Source: Shewanella halifaxensis HAW-EB4 (GTDB lineage Bacteria; Pseudomonadota; Gammaproteobacteria; Enterobacterales; Shewanellaceae). From it: a stretch of DNA of 64,000 nt. Position numbers and translations under genes: made by a program. This document shows, one piece after another, positions 16,137-25,116 of this stretch (position 1 is the stretch's first letter; each line of letters begins with the position of its first letter). Location: contig NC_010334.1 of NCBI RefSeq assembly GCF_000019185.1, positions 2,542,001 through 2,606,000 of the forward strand, given 5' to 3'. The notes under the pieces were generated by a model, which made no database searches, was not told where the DNA came from, and saw only the letters and a program-made list of their open reading frames with translations.

Positions 16137-17072
16137 ATGAGCAGTTTTAAACCATTGCCATTGGCAACAAAAATTTCTACGCCTTTTTGGCAAGCATTAA
16201 AGGAACAAAGTATTCAATTACAGCAATGTAATTCATGCGACGGCTGGGTATTTTTTCCACGTAACCATTGTAGTCATTGTTTAGCGCACGACTTAACATG
16301 GAAACCTGTTAGCGGCGAAGCAACTTTATATACCTATACTGTTGCCCGAGTACCGACTATGGCAGAATTTAGCGACGAGTCCCCGCAAATTCTCGCCGTT
16401 GTAACCCTCAAAGAGGGGGTTAGAATGAATACCACTCTAGTCGGGTTGCAAGAAGAGGACATAAAGGTCGGCATGCATTTAAAGCCTGTATTTGACAAAG
16501 TTGATGCCAAAGGCAATACACTTTTAAGATTTACTGGTGTTGATAGCGATTTAAGTGTGCTTGAATATCAAGACCCGTTGGTGAATTTACCCAAAAATAG
16601 TCAGGGCCAAGTTCAGGTACCGATTAACAATCTTACTGCACTTAACGCCTTAGTGACTGATGATTTTTCACCTTGGAGTGAACCTTTAACGGTTGATCAG
16701 GGCTTAATTAATGCGTTCGCTGACCTTTCTGGTGATGATTATTGGATTCATACCGACCCGGAAAAGGCTGCCAAAGAAAGTCCGTTTGGCACCACGATTG
16801 CCCATGGATCGTTAGTGCAAGTGTTACAGTCGCGATTACCTCTTACTTTACCTTATGAAATTGTTGGTTTTAATACCATGGTTAATTACGGTTCAGATAG
16901 ACTGAGGTTTCCGACACCTGTTCCAGCTGGTGCAAAAATCCAATCACGCGCAAGAGTCAAATCTGTAGCGTCTACCCATAAGGGTCTGCAACTTATCCTT
17001 GAAGTCCATATTCATCTAGTCGATAACGATAGGCCTTCTGTTATCAATGAACTGGTCATTTTTTACCGCTAG
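16137..17072 (+). CDS. DUF35 + MaoC hydratase fusion, domain order reversed relative to ChsH2
   Basis: About 311 residues. The N-terminal DUF35 has a zinc ribbon (Cys31, 34, 45, 48 in QCNSC...HCSHC) and an OB-fold stretch to about 140. A linker follows, then a C-terminal MaoC domain with the full hydratase motif FADLSGDDYWIHTDPEKA. The order is the reverse of the chsH2 product encoded at 500-1483, and this MaoC half keeps the Asp/His dyad. ATG 16137 is 6 bases after AGGAGG; ATG 16134 overlaps the aldolase stop and is also possible. It probably hydrates an enoyl-CoA and supplies the DUF35 partner for the aldolase at 14923. Confidence 0.83.
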   Translation: MSSFKPLPLATKISTPFWQALKEQSIQLQQCNSCDGWVFFPRNHCSHCLAHDLTWKPVSGEATLYTYTVARVPTMAEFSDESPQILAVVTLKEGVRMNTTLVGLQEEDIKVGMHLKPVFDKVDAKGNTLLRFTGVDSDLSVLEYQDPLVNLPKNSQGQVQVPINNLTALNALVTDDFSPWSEPLTVDQGLINAFADLSGDDYWIHTDPEKAAKESPFGTTIAHGSLVQVLQSRLPLTLPYEIVGFNTMVNYGSDRLRFPTPVPAGAKIQSRARVKSVASTHKGLQLILEVHIHLVDNDRPSVINELVIFYR

Positions 17073-17097
17073 TTTCAATTTCCCCATGTGAAGTTTT

Positions 17098-17124
17098 GCC
17101 GAGTTAACAGCTCGGCTTTTTTTT
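17098..17124 (+). terminator. Intrinsic terminator of block 3
   Basis: The stem is GCCGAG/CTCGGC with loop TTAACAG and eight T. It lies 25 bases after the stop of the DUF35-MaoC gene. Confidence 0.92.
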
Positions 17125-17189
17125 GCTCAAAATAAAAATATTTTAATTATCTTCAATGCTATTAGGCAATTACATTGAAATCATTTTTT

Positions 17190-17207
17190 TAGTCTTAACG
17201 GACGATG
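17190..17207 (+). promoter_or_regulatory. Candidate operator, copy C (hsaC-ipd operon)
   Basis: TAGTCTTAACGGACGATG lies 57 bases before the hsaC start, between the block-3 terminator and the gene. AGATAATT at 17228-17234 could serve as a -10 element, placing the motif over the -35 region. Confidence 0.6.
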
Positions 17208-17264
17208 AAGCTATTGATGCTGTTCAAGATAATTGAATTCATGCAAAAAAGGAGATAAAGAACC

Positions 17265-18167
17265 ATGGACATTAAAGCACTGGGCTATTTCGTTGCACAA
17301 ACAGATGATCTTACACAATGGCAGCAATATGCTGAAAACGTATTAGGCATGATGGTCACATCAGCGCCAGGCGGCGGTCTTTACTTAAAAATGGATGACC
17401 GTCCTTACCGCATGCTAATTGTTGAGGGCAATGATAAGCGTTATCTGGCCTCTGGATGGGAGCTTGCCTCACAAGGCGCTTTTAACAGTGCTATTGAATC
17501 CTTAAACGCAAAAGAGGTGAGTTGGGAAGAGGGGAACGCTGCTGAATGTTTGCAGCGCGGCGTGCAGCAACTTGTAATCGTCATTGACCCCGCGGGCAAT
17601 AGACACGAATTGTATTGGGGACATAAATCTGATTGCCAACCGTTTATTTCTCCTCAAGGTGTCCCCGTCTTCCTTACGGGGGATATGGGATTAGGCCATA
17701 CGGTTTTACCTGCGCCTAATTTTGATGAGACATACGCATTTTTAACCGATGTGCTTGGTTTTGGCTTATCCGATATATTCAATTTCAAACCTGCGCCAGA
17801 TGCCGAGCCCATTCGTATTCACTTTATGCACTGCAATAACCCTAGACACCATAGTTTGGCTATTTGTGAGTTTCCATCGCCAGTAGGTTGCGTGCACGTC
17901 ATGGTTGAAGTGGAATCAATGACAGAAGTGGGTCGCGCCCATGATAGGCATCAAAATCATGGCGTTGCGCTATCAGCCACTTTAGGTCAGCACCTAAACG
18001 ACAAAATGACCTCTTTTTATATGAAAACACCGTCTCAGTTTGATCTTGAGTTTGGTTGTGGCGGTTTGCAGGTTGATTGGCAGGATCATTGTGCCTTTGA
18101 GTTTACTCGAGTGAGCATTTGGGGCCACGACTTTTCAGTCGGACAAAATCAACAAGGAGCTGAGTAG
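17265..18167 (+). CDS. hsaC: Extradiol ring-cleavage dioxygenase, HsaC/TesB-like
   Basis: 300-residue type I extradiol dioxygenase made of two vicinal-oxygen-chelate domains. The iron ligands are visible in the C-terminal domain: His145 (GLGHTVL), His211 (GCVHVMVEV) and Glu262 (DLEFGCGG). The supporting active-site residues His195/196 (PRHHSLA), His243 and Tyr252 are spaced as in BphC. HsaC/TesB cleaves the aromatised A ring (3,4-DHSA) of 9,10-secosteroids. AAAAAAGGAGAT precedes the ATG. It is the first gene of the long ipd operon, and the HsaD-like hydrolase for its product is encoded at 10445-11281. Confidence 0.9.
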   Translation: MDIKALGYFVAQTDDLTQWQQYAENVLGMMVTSAPGGGLYLKMDDRPYRMLIVEGNDKRYLASGWELASQGAFNSAIESLNAKEVSWEEGNAAECLQRGVQQLVIVIDPAGNRHELYWGHKSDCQPFISPQGVPVFLTGDMGLGHTVLPAPNFDETYAFLTDVLGFGLSDIFNFKPAPDAEPIRIHFMHCNNPRHHSLAICEFPSPVGCVHVMVEVESMTEVGRAHDRHQNHGVALSATLGQHLNDKMTSFYMKTPSQFDLEFGCGGLQVDWQDHCAFEFTRVSIWGHDFSVGQNQQGAE

Positions 18168-19043
18168 ATGAACAAATTACAAACGGTAAAGCAAATGGTC
18201 GCCCAACTCGAAGACGGGATGACTATTGGCATTGGCGGTTGGGGGCCTAGGCGCAAGCCTATGGCACTTATTCGCGAGATCCTCCGCTCTGATTTAAAAG
18301 ATCTTACCATTGTTGCATATGGTGGAGCCGACGTTGGCATGCTTTGCGCTGCAAACAAAGTAAAGAAAGTGATCTTTGCGTTTGTCTCACTGGACTTTAT
18401 TCCCCTAGAACCCTTTTTTAGAAAAGCTCGTCAAAATGGTGACATCGACATCATGGAAATTGATGAGGGAATGATGTTGCTAGGCTTACGTGCTGCGGCA
18501 TGGGGTTGCCCGTTTATACCAACTCAAGTCGGCTTAGGTACTGATGTAGTTAAGGTCAATCCAGACTTAAAAGTCATTGATAGTCCCTATGACGATAAAG
18601 AGTGGGTAGCCATGCCTGCATTGAAGCTCGATGCGGCACTGATCCATGTCGATCGAGCCGATGTTCGCGGTGTGTGTCAAATCACTGGACCGGATCACTA
18701 TATGGATGATTGGTTTGTTAGAGCGGCTAAAAAATCATTAGTGACCTGCGATGAACTTGTGGGGTCTGAGGTATTTAACGACCCTAATGCAGCACGTTGT
18801 GTGTTTTGGGAACGCAGCCTAACGACCGCCGTTGCCCATGTCCCCGCTGGTGCTCATCCAACCTCTTGCGCGCCTTTTTACGGTTTTGATACCGCGCACT
18901 TTAAAGAATACAACGCTTGTGCGCGTGACGGTGGCTTTGAACTGTATTTCGATAAATATGTAAAAAATAAGTGTGAAACTGATTATCAAGAGTTAGTCGG
19001 CGGGATAGATACAATAAAACGATTAGCATTACCGGTTTACTAA
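18168..19043 (+). CDS. ipdA: IpdA-like family I CoA-transferase alpha subunit
   Basis: 291 residues with the family I CoA-transferase alpha fold: an N-terminal DGMTIGIGGWG loop, AYGGADVGMLC, and the acidic stretch MEIDEGMMLLGLRA near 96-109. In steroid degraders IpdA and IpdB form one enzyme that opens the last ring (COCHEA-CoA) of the HIP fragment rather than transferring CoA. The ATG directly abuts the hsaC stop, and ipdB follows after 74 bases. The ipdA-ipdB-ipdC-echA20 set matches the actinobacterial Rv3550-Rv3553 neighbourhood. Confidence 0.88.
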   Translation: MNKLQTVKQMVAQLEDGMTIGIGGWGPRRKPMALIREILRSDLKDLTIVAYGGADVGMLCAANKVKKVIFAFVSLDFIPLEPFFRKARQNGDIDIMEIDEGMMLLGLRAAAWGCPFIPTQVGLGTDVVKVNPDLKVIDSPYDDKEWVAMPALKLDAALIHVDRADVRGVCQITGPDHYMDDWFVRAAKKSLVTCDELVGSEVFNDPNAARCVFWERSLTTAVAHVPAGAHPTSCAPFYGFDTAHFKEYNACARDGGFELYFDKYVKNKCETDYQELVGGIDTIKRLALPVY

Positions 19044-19117
19044 ATATATCTACGACAGCAGCGTCTTTAATACATTGCGAGGCGGTCAAATTTTGCAGCA
19101 AGGAAAAGGATAACAAG

Positions 19118-19948
19118 ATGACTATAGCGAAAGAGTACAGCTTAGCAGAGCTGATGATATGCGCCGCTGCAGAGGCATTTCGCCATGATGGTGAGGTACT
19201 TGCAACCGGTATTGGCTTAATTCCTCGCCTTGGTGCTAGTTTAGCCATGAAAACCTTTAACACCGATCTGATGATGACAGACTCTGAAGCATATCTATTG
19301 TCAGAGCCAAATCCAGTTGGCCCGAGGGCTAATGATTACATTCAGCAAAATGAAACATGGATGGGTTTTTCACGGATTTTTGATAATGTTTGGAGCCGTA
19401 AGCGCCATGCTATGGTCGGCCCGACTCAAATTGACCAATTTGGTCAGGCAAACATTTCAGCACTAGGCAGTGATTATAGTAAGCCAAAAGTGCAAATGCT
19501 TGGCGTAAGGGGCTTTCCTGGGAACTCAATTAGCCACCCTAACTCGTTCTTTGTACCAAGCCACAATACTCGTGTTTTCGTAAAAGGTGAGTGCGATATG
19601 GTGGCATCGATTGGTTATAACCCTGAGCGGTTGCCAAAAGGCTACCAACTCGATGATATCGATATACGTCTAGTGATAACCGATCTATGCGTGATGGACT
19701 TTAACGGGCCAGATCACCAAGTACGTTTAGTGAGTCTGCATCCCGGGGTCGCGCTTAATACGGTAATTGAAAATACTGGGTTTGCAATACACATTCCGCA
19801 GAATGTAAAAACAACGGCTGCGCCGACACAAGAGCAGCTTGCGATAATAGCCTCTCTTGACCCGCATAACTTAAGAGCAAAGCAACTTAAGGACAATCCT
19901 CCAGGTGATAGAACCACTGCCGCCAAACTTGCAGAAGAGGTTGCCTAA
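19118..19948 (+). CDS. ipdB: IpdB-like family I CoA-transferase beta subunit
   Basis: 276 residues of the beta-subunit type, with RHDGEVLATGIGLIPRLGA near the N terminus and DLMMTDSEAYLL. The segment FSRIFDNVWSRKRHAMVGPTQ is followed by QFGQANISALG, typical of these subunits. It pairs with IpdA to hydrolyse the ring of COCHEA-CoA late in HIP degradation. AAGGAAAAGGATAA precedes the ATG. The stop codon overlaps the next ATG by one base (TAATG). Confidence 0.88.
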   Translation: MTIAKEYSLAELMICAAAEAFRHDGEVLATGIGLIPRLGASLAMKTFNTDLMMTDSEAYLLSEPNPVGPRANDYIQQNETWMGFSRIFDNVWSRKRHAMVGPTQIDQFGQANISALGSDYSKPKVQMLGVRGFPGNSISHPNSFFVPSHNTRVFVKGECDMVASIGYNPERLPKGYQLDDIDIRLVITDLCVMDFNGPDHQVRLVSLHPGVALNTVIENTGFAIHIPQNVKTTAAPTQEQLAIIASLDPHNLRAKQLKDNPPGDRTTAAKLAEEVA

Positions 19949-20904
19949 TGCCTAACAATACAGCTCACAGTGAAGCGGCCGCCCAAACTACGGCTAACCA
20001 GCTAGCGTCGCTTGATGGATGTCACCGCGAAGATCTTGATGGCGTTGTGTTTTATGAAGTGCGGGAACAAGTCGCAATCGTAACCATGAATCGCCCTGAA
20101 TATAACAATGCACAAAATTCTAAAATGACCTACGCGCTCGACGCGGCTTTTAAACGAGCGTGCGATGATGACAACGTAAAAGTGATCATACTCGCAGGTG
20201 AAGGTAAGCACTTTTCAGCCGGACATGACATCGGCACTCCTGGACGCGACGTTGACCAAGAGTTTGATCGTGCCAGTCTTTGGTACGACCACAGCAATAA
20301 AAGTGGTGGTGAGTTTTTATATGCTAGAGAGCAAGAGGTTTACTTAGGCATGTGTCGCCGCTGGCGTGATATGCCAAAACCCACTATTGCAATGGTACAG
20401 GGTGCCTGTATTGCCGGAGGGCTAATGTTAGCCTGGGTGTGCGATCTTATTATCTGCTCTGACGATGCCTATTACTGTGACCCGGTTGTTCGAATGGGGA
20501 TCCCGGGCGTTGAATACTTTGCGCACGTGCATGAGCTTAACCCTCGAATCGCAAAAGAGTTTTTATTCTTAGGCGACAAAATGAATGCTCAGCGTGCCTA
20601 TGAGTTAGGCATGGTGAACCGAATATTTGCACGAAAAGATTTAACTGAAGAAACGTTAACCATAGCTAATAAAATCGCCCAAATGCCCCGACTTGGTCTG
20701 CAATTAACTAAGCAAGCCATTAATAACGCCGAAGATCTGATGGGCAAACGTAGCACGATGGATATGGTTTTTGGCTTACACCATTTTGCTCATGTTCATA
20801 ATGAGTCAATATCCGGTGACAAGCTCGGTGGTTTCGATGCAAAAGCGATGGCAAAAGCCAATAAGGCCGCAAGTGTGTCAGATAAGCGAAAGGAGGCATC
20901 ATGA
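19948..20904 (+). CDS. Enoyl-CoA hydratase/isomerase family protein within the ipd operon
   Basis: 318 residues with an N-terminal extension of about 30 before the crotonase core (VAIVTMNRPEYNNAQN). The oxyanion-hole motifs HFSAGHDIG and GACIAGGLMLAWVCD are present, and a Lys/Ala-rich C-terminal tail follows. It is distinct from the EchA20-like crotonase encoded two genes downstream. Coupled to ipdB and to ipdC by one- and four-base overlaps, it is surely part of the CD-ring degradation unit. The exact hydration or ring-opening step is unknown. A side-chain role like EchA19 is an alternative. Confidence 0.8.
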   Translation: MPNNTAHSEAAAQTTANQLASLDGCHREDLDGVVFYEVREQVAIVTMNRPEYNNAQNSKMTYALDAAFKRACDDDNVKVIILAGEGKHFSAGHDIGTPGRDVDQEFDRASLWYDHSNKSGGEFLYAREQEVYLGMCRRWRDMPKPTIAMVQGACIAGGLMLAWVCDLIICSDDAYYCDPVVRMGIPGVEYFAHVHELNPRIAKEFLFLGDKMNAQRAYELGMVNRIFARKDLTEETLTIANKIAQMPRLGLQLTKQAINNAEDLMGKRSTMDMVFGLHHFAHVHNESISGDKLGGFDAKAMAKANKAASVSDKRKEAS

Positions 20905-22055
20905 ACCAAGTTGTCGATGCTTCTAACACGTTTAATACAGTTTCTGATCTAAAAACAGATTTAACGGTAATGCTCGGTTGTCGTTATCCGATTGTTCAAA
21001 CGGCAATGGGATGGGTATCAGACGCAAACTTGGTTATTGCAACCACAAAGGCGGGTGGTTTTGGTTTTTTAGCCGGCGCGACAATAGAGGCTTCAGCGCT
21101 AGAAAATGAAATTCTCAAGGTTATTACTGCCACTGGCAATAGTAATTTTGGTCTCAATTTTCATATGTTTCAAGAAAACGCAAAGGAATGTGTTGACCTA
21201 GCAATAAAGTATTCACTCAGAGCCGTTAGTTATGGTCGCGGCCCAGATAAAGAAACCATAGCGCGCTTAAAGGCGGCAAAGGTTTTATGTATTCCTACCG
21301 TTGGTGCGCTTAAACATGCCTTAAAAGCGCAAGCGTTAGGGGCTGACATCATCACTATTCAAGGTGGAGAAGGCGGTGGTCATACAGGCGGTGTGCCTTC
21401 AAGCATCTTGTTACCGCAAGTACTCGATGCCGTCAATATTCCCGTAATTGCAGCCGGTGGATTCTCAACCGGACGTGGTTTAGCTGCTGCTTTAGCTTCT
21501 GGAGCATGCGGTATAGCAATGGGGACTCGTTTTTTAATGACCTCTGACTCACCCACACCGGCACATACGCTCAATAAGTATTTGGAAGTTAACGACACCC
21601 AAGCGATTAAAGTGACAACAGCTGTAGATGGTATGCGCCATAGAATGATCAATTCTCCTTTTATTGCGCGCCTTGAAAAAGCCAGCCCATTTGGGCGTCT
21701 ACGGATCGCACTAGCAAGTGCATGGTATTGGAAAAATGAAACCGGAATGACATTTGCCCACATGGTCAAAGTGTTTATCGAATCAGTGAAAACTGAGCCT
21801 GGTGCTGTGTCTCAAGTTGTAATGTCTGCCAATCAGCCGGTTTTATTGCAACGTTCAATGGTCGATGGCCAACCAGATGAAGGCATTCTTCCTAGTGGCC
21901 AAGTGGCTGCGGCGATTAACGAACTCATTAGCGTTGAACAGTTGATAAAAGATATCGTAAACCAAGCTAAGCAATGTTTAACACAACTGCAAACTCGAAC
22001 ATTAATGACTGAGTCACTAGACAATAAAAAAAACCCTAAAAAAGAGGCTAGCTAA
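20901..22055 (+). CDS. ipdC: IpdC-like flavin-dependent reductase (nitronate-monooxygenase fold)
   Basis: 384 residues with the NMO/2-nitropropane-dioxygenase TIM barrel: YPIVQTAMGWVSD at the start, GEGGGHTGG (about 155-163) and AAGGFSTGRGLAAALASGACGIAMGTRF for FMN phosphate binding. IpdC homologues introduce the double bond needed before IpdAB ring opening in HIP breakdown. The ATG overlaps the upstream stop (ATGA) and is preceded by AAAGGAGG. The position between ipdAB and echA20 matches actinobacterial clusters. The C-terminal 30 residues are a polar extension. Confidence 0.86.
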   Translation: MNQVVDASNTFNTVSDLKTDLTVMLGCRYPIVQTAMGWVSDANLVIATTKAGGFGFLAGATIEASALENEILKVITATGNSNFGLNFHMFQENAKECVDLAIKYSLRAVSYGRGPDKETIARLKAAKVLCIPTVGALKHALKAQALGADIITIQGGEGGGHTGGVPSSILLPQVLDAVNIPVIAAGGFSTGRGLAAALASGACGIAMGTRFLMTSDSPTPAHTLNKYLEVNDTQAIKVTTAVDGMRHRMINSPFIARLEKASPFGRLRIALASAWYWKNETGMTFAHMVKVFIESVKTEPGAVSQVVMSANQPVLLQRSMVDGQPDEGILPSGQVAAAINELISVEQLIKDIVNQAKQCLTQLQTRTLMTESLDNKKNPKKEAS

Positions 22056-22057
22056 TT

Positions 22058-22843
22058 ATGGTCAAAGCTACTGTTAATCCTATTTCGCAACCTAAGCCTG
22101 CATTTATTACAGAATTAAATGATGGCGTTGCAGAATTAATTATAAATAAACCCCCAGTCAATGCATTAGATAGTCTTGAATGGTTCGCATTAGCCAATGA
22201 GGTTGAAAGACTCAATGCTGACTTGGCCGTTAGAGTGATTGTCATTCGTGCTGAAGGGCGAGGCTTTTGTGCAGGGGTTGATATTAAAGAGTTGGATCAA
22301 TATCCAGAACGTATCGTTGCGGTTAATGGCGGAAATTATGCAACCTTTAAAGCCATTCATCGTGCGACAGTACCTGTGATTGTCGCTGTTCATGGATTTG
22401 TCCTCGGTGGTGGAATTGGGATCACTGGTGCTGCAGATATTGTCGTTGCATCAGATTGTGCCACGTTTGCATTACCCGAAGTCGACCGCGGTGCAATGGG
22501 TGGCGGAGCCCATTTACAAAGATTGTTTCCGGTTCAAAAAGTGCGCTACTTGTTTTTTACTGGTGATGCGATCAGCGCACCAGATGCCGAGCGATATGGC
22601 TTTATTGAACGTATTGTTTCCAAGTCAGAGCTGCGTAGTACTGCATTAGAAATTGCGGCCAAGATTGCGGCGAAAAGTCCTGAAATGATCCGAATGGCTA
22701 AAGAAGCGTTAAACGGCATCGAAGACGGCAATTTAGAAGATAAGTACCGTTGGGAGCAAGGGTTTACGCTACAGGCCTATACCTCTCCAGACTCAGCCGA
22801 AACCCGCCGCGCGTTTGTAGAAAAGCGTGAAGCGAGCTTCTAA
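22058..22843 (+). CDS. echA20: EchA20-like ring-opening crotonase
   Basis: 261-residue crotonase resembling mycobacterial EchA20 along its length: INKPPVNALDSLEWF, RAEGRGFCAGVDIKEL, VPVIVAVHGFVLGGGIGITG, ATFALPEVDRGAMGGGAHL, and a YRWEQGFTLQ segment near the C terminus. EchA20 hydrolytically opens a ring of the CoA-activated HIP intermediate just before IpdAB. It follows ipdC by 2 bases, as expected for the shared pathway. Confidence 0.87.
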   Translation: MVKATVNPISQPKPAFITELNDGVAELIINKPPVNALDSLEWFALANEVERLNADLAVRVIVIRAEGRGFCAGVDIKELDQYPERIVAVNGGNYATFKAIHRATVPVIVAVHGFVLGGGIGITGAADIVVASDCATFALPEVDRGAMGGGAHLQRLFPVQKVRYLFFTGDAISAPDAERYGFIERIVSKSELRSTALEIAAKIAAKSPEMIRMAKEALNGIEDGNLEDKYRWEQGFTLQAYTSPDSAETRRAFVEKREASF

Positions 22844-22873
22844 ATTTTAATCCTTTACCATTCGAGGCAGCTT

Positions 22874-24031
22874 ATGGATTTAACATATACAAAAAAACAA
22901 CAAGCTTTTCGGTTAGAAGTACGCCAATGGTTAGCGGATAACTTACCGGATCAAAAACTAGCAAGTTACGACACAAGAGAAGGATTCGAGCAACATCGTG
23001 CATGGGAAGGCAAATTATTTGATGCGCGATTATCAATGGTTATGTGGCCAGAAGAATTAGGCGGACGTGGCTGTGACCTTATTGAATGGTTGATCTTTGA
23101 AGAAGAATATTATGCTGTTGATGCGCCAATGCGTGTCAATCAAAATGGTCAGTTACTACTCGGGTCAACCTTAATTGAATACGGTACCGATGAGCAAAAA
23201 AAGCAATTCTTACCCCCTATGGCCGCGAGCCAACATATGTGGGCTCAAGCATGGTCAGAGCCTAACGCAGGTTCCGACATGGCCGCAATTACCAGTAAAG
23301 CGATACGAGACGGCGATCATTATGTGATCAACGGTCAAAAGACTTGGTCTACAAGAGCTAGTTTTGCCGATTGGTGTTTTGGCTTGTTCCGCAGCGATCC
23401 TACTTCGAGTCGCCATCATGGCTTGTCGTATCTAATGGTGCCACTCGACGCAGAAGGGGTGACCATTAGGCCGATAAAAGCGCTTAACGGAAAAGATGCT
23501 TTTGCGGAGATATTTTTTGATAACGTCAAAGTTCCAGTCAAAAATCGAGTTGGTGATGAAGGCGTAGGTTGGCGGGTTGCGATGGCGACTGCTGGCTTTG
23601 AAAGAGGACTATTATTGCGCTCTCCAGCACGTTTTCAGCAGACCGCTCGTAAGTTAGTAGAGCTGTATAAAGCCAATCAACAAACCGCCGACAATGACCC
23701 AAGTATTCGAAATCAAGTAAGTGAATATTGGTCGGCGGCCGAGGCTTATGCATTGTCTGCCTACAATACCGTTGGTCGGCTAAATCAAGGTGACAAGATT
23801 GGCGCTGAGTCGAGCATCAACAAGATTTTTTGGTCAGAGTTAGATTTGAAGATGCACGAAACCGCCATGCGAATTTTGGGGTCTCGCGCTGAGTTACTCG
23901 ACAACGATGCAGAAGAGATGCGCTGGCTCGATGGCTTTTTATTTGCGCAAGCGGGTCCTATTTATGCGGGCTCTAATGAAATTCAACGCAACATTATTGC
24001 TGAACGTATGCTTGGCCTGCCACGAGCCTAG
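22874..24031 (+). CDS. Acyl-CoA dehydrogenase, catalytic alpha-type subunit (FadE30-like size)
   Basis: 385-residue ACAD with AWSEPNAGSDMA and KTWSTRASFADW. Glu243 in AGFERGLLL fills the LCAD/IVD-like catalytic position, while the MCAD-type site is Ala (IYAGSNEIQRN). The following Glu-lacking ACAD, 8 bases away, is its likely partner. Position inside the ipd operon suggests dehydrogenation of a CoA-activated HIP intermediate, as for FadE30 or IpdE1/E2 in actinobacteria and ScdC1/C2 in Comamonas. Confidence 0.86.
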   Translation: MDLTYTKKQQAFRLEVRQWLADNLPDQKLASYDTREGFEQHRAWEGKLFDARLSMVMWPEELGGRGCDLIEWLIFEEEYYAVDAPMRVNQNGQLLLGSTLIEYGTDEQKKQFLPPMAASQHMWAQAWSEPNAGSDMAAITSKAIRDGDHYVINGQKTWSTRASFADWCFGLFRSDPTSSRHHGLSYLMVPLDAEGVTIRPIKALNGKDAFAEIFFDNVKVPVKNRVGDEGVGWRVAMATAGFERGLLLRSPARFQQTARKLVELYKANQQTADNDPSIRNQVSEYWSAAEAYALSAYNTVGRLNQGDKIGAESSINKIFWSELDLKMHETAMRILGSRAELLDNDAEEMRWLDGFLFAQAGPIYAGSNEIQRNIIAERMLGLPRA

Positions 24032-24039
24032 GGGGAATT

Positions 24040-25116
24040 ATGGACTTTACATTCACAGAAGACGAACTCGCATTTCGAGAAGCCATCAGTCGATTTTTAA
24101 TGACGGAAGCGGCGCCTGAAGCATTAAGAGAGATTTGGGAGACTGATACGGGGCGATCTCCTGAACTGCGCAATAAAATTGCCGAGCAAGGCTTAACTGC
24201 TCTATCTATTCCCGAAGAGAGCGGAGGCTTGGGCCTTGGTGACGTCGCATGGTCTTTAATGACCCAAGAGTTGGGTTATTACGGGATCCCCGATAGCTTA
24301 GCCGATACCGCATATCTTGCTGCTGGTGTGCTGTCTGCACTGCCGCAAACTGACAATGCAGAACGCAATGAGCAGATTAAGCAATGGCTAGTAGCTATAG
24401 GCGAAGGCAGTATTCGTGTTGCTGTTGGCCACCCAGTTAATCCGCTCGTGGCCGACGCTGCAGTAGCGGATCTGTTAATCCTGCTCGATGGTGATGATGT
24501 ACATGCCGTTACACGTAAAGATATTGATGTAGTGCTCCGTCCAAGTATCGATTCATCAAGACGGCTTGCTAAGGTCAGTTGGCAACCTAGCAGCGATAGT
24601 TTGCTTGCTACAGGTGAAGTCGGCAAAGCGATTCAACAGCAAATATTAAACCGCGGCGCTCTATCAGCGGCAGGGCAGTTGTTAGGGTTAGCGCAACGCA
24701 TGCTGGATCTGTCTATTGATTATGTTGCACAGCGCAAGCAATTTGGACGTGTAATCGGCAGTTTTCAAGCCGTTAAACATCACTTGGCGGATGTGGCATC
24801 AAAAATTGAGATGGCAAAACCCGTGTTATACCGTGCAGCAAAAGAGTTTGAGCAAGGATGTTGCGATTCTTCAGTCTATATTTCTCAAGCCAAGGTTTTT
24901 TGCGCTGAAGCTGCGCACTTGGCAGCAAGAAATGGTATTCAAGTTCATGGCGCAATGGGATACACCTGGGAAGTTGATTTACAGATGTTTATGAAACGCA
25001 CTTGGGTTTTAGAATCAACCTGGGGAGATGTGAGCTTTCATAAAGCCAGAGTCAATGAGTTTGTATTTGATCAAAATTGCAAAATTGGCCCAGGCCAAAC
25101 CTTTGGGAGAACGTAA
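24040..25116 (+). CDS. Acyl-CoA dehydrogenase, non-catalytic beta-type subunit
   Basis: 358-residue ACAD-fold protein. It keeps YVAQRKQFGRVIGSFQAVKHH and IQVHGAMGYTWEVDLQMFMKR but has no Glu at either catalytic position (AGQLLGLAQRML; STWGDVSFHKARV). It probably forms a heterotetramer with the 22874-24031 product. The final TAA shares a base with the fadA6 ATG (TAATG). Confidence 0.84.
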   Translation: MDFTFTEDELAFREAISRFLMTEAAPEALREIWETDTGRSPELRNKIAEQGLTALSIPEESGGLGLGDVAWSLMTQELGYYGIPDSLADTAYLAAGVLSALPQTDNAERNEQIKQWLVAIGEGSIRVAVGHPVNPLVADAAVADLLILLDGDDVHAVTRKDIDVVLRPSIDSSRRLAKVSWQPSSDSLLATGEVGKAIQQQILNRGALSAAGQLLGLAQRMLDLSIDYVAQRKQFGRVIGSFQAVKHHLADVASKIEMAKPVLYRAAKEFEQGCCDSSVYISQAKVFCAEAAHLAARNGIQVHGAMGYTWEVDLQMFMKRTWVLESTWGDVSFHKARVNEFVFDQNCKIGPGQTFGRT

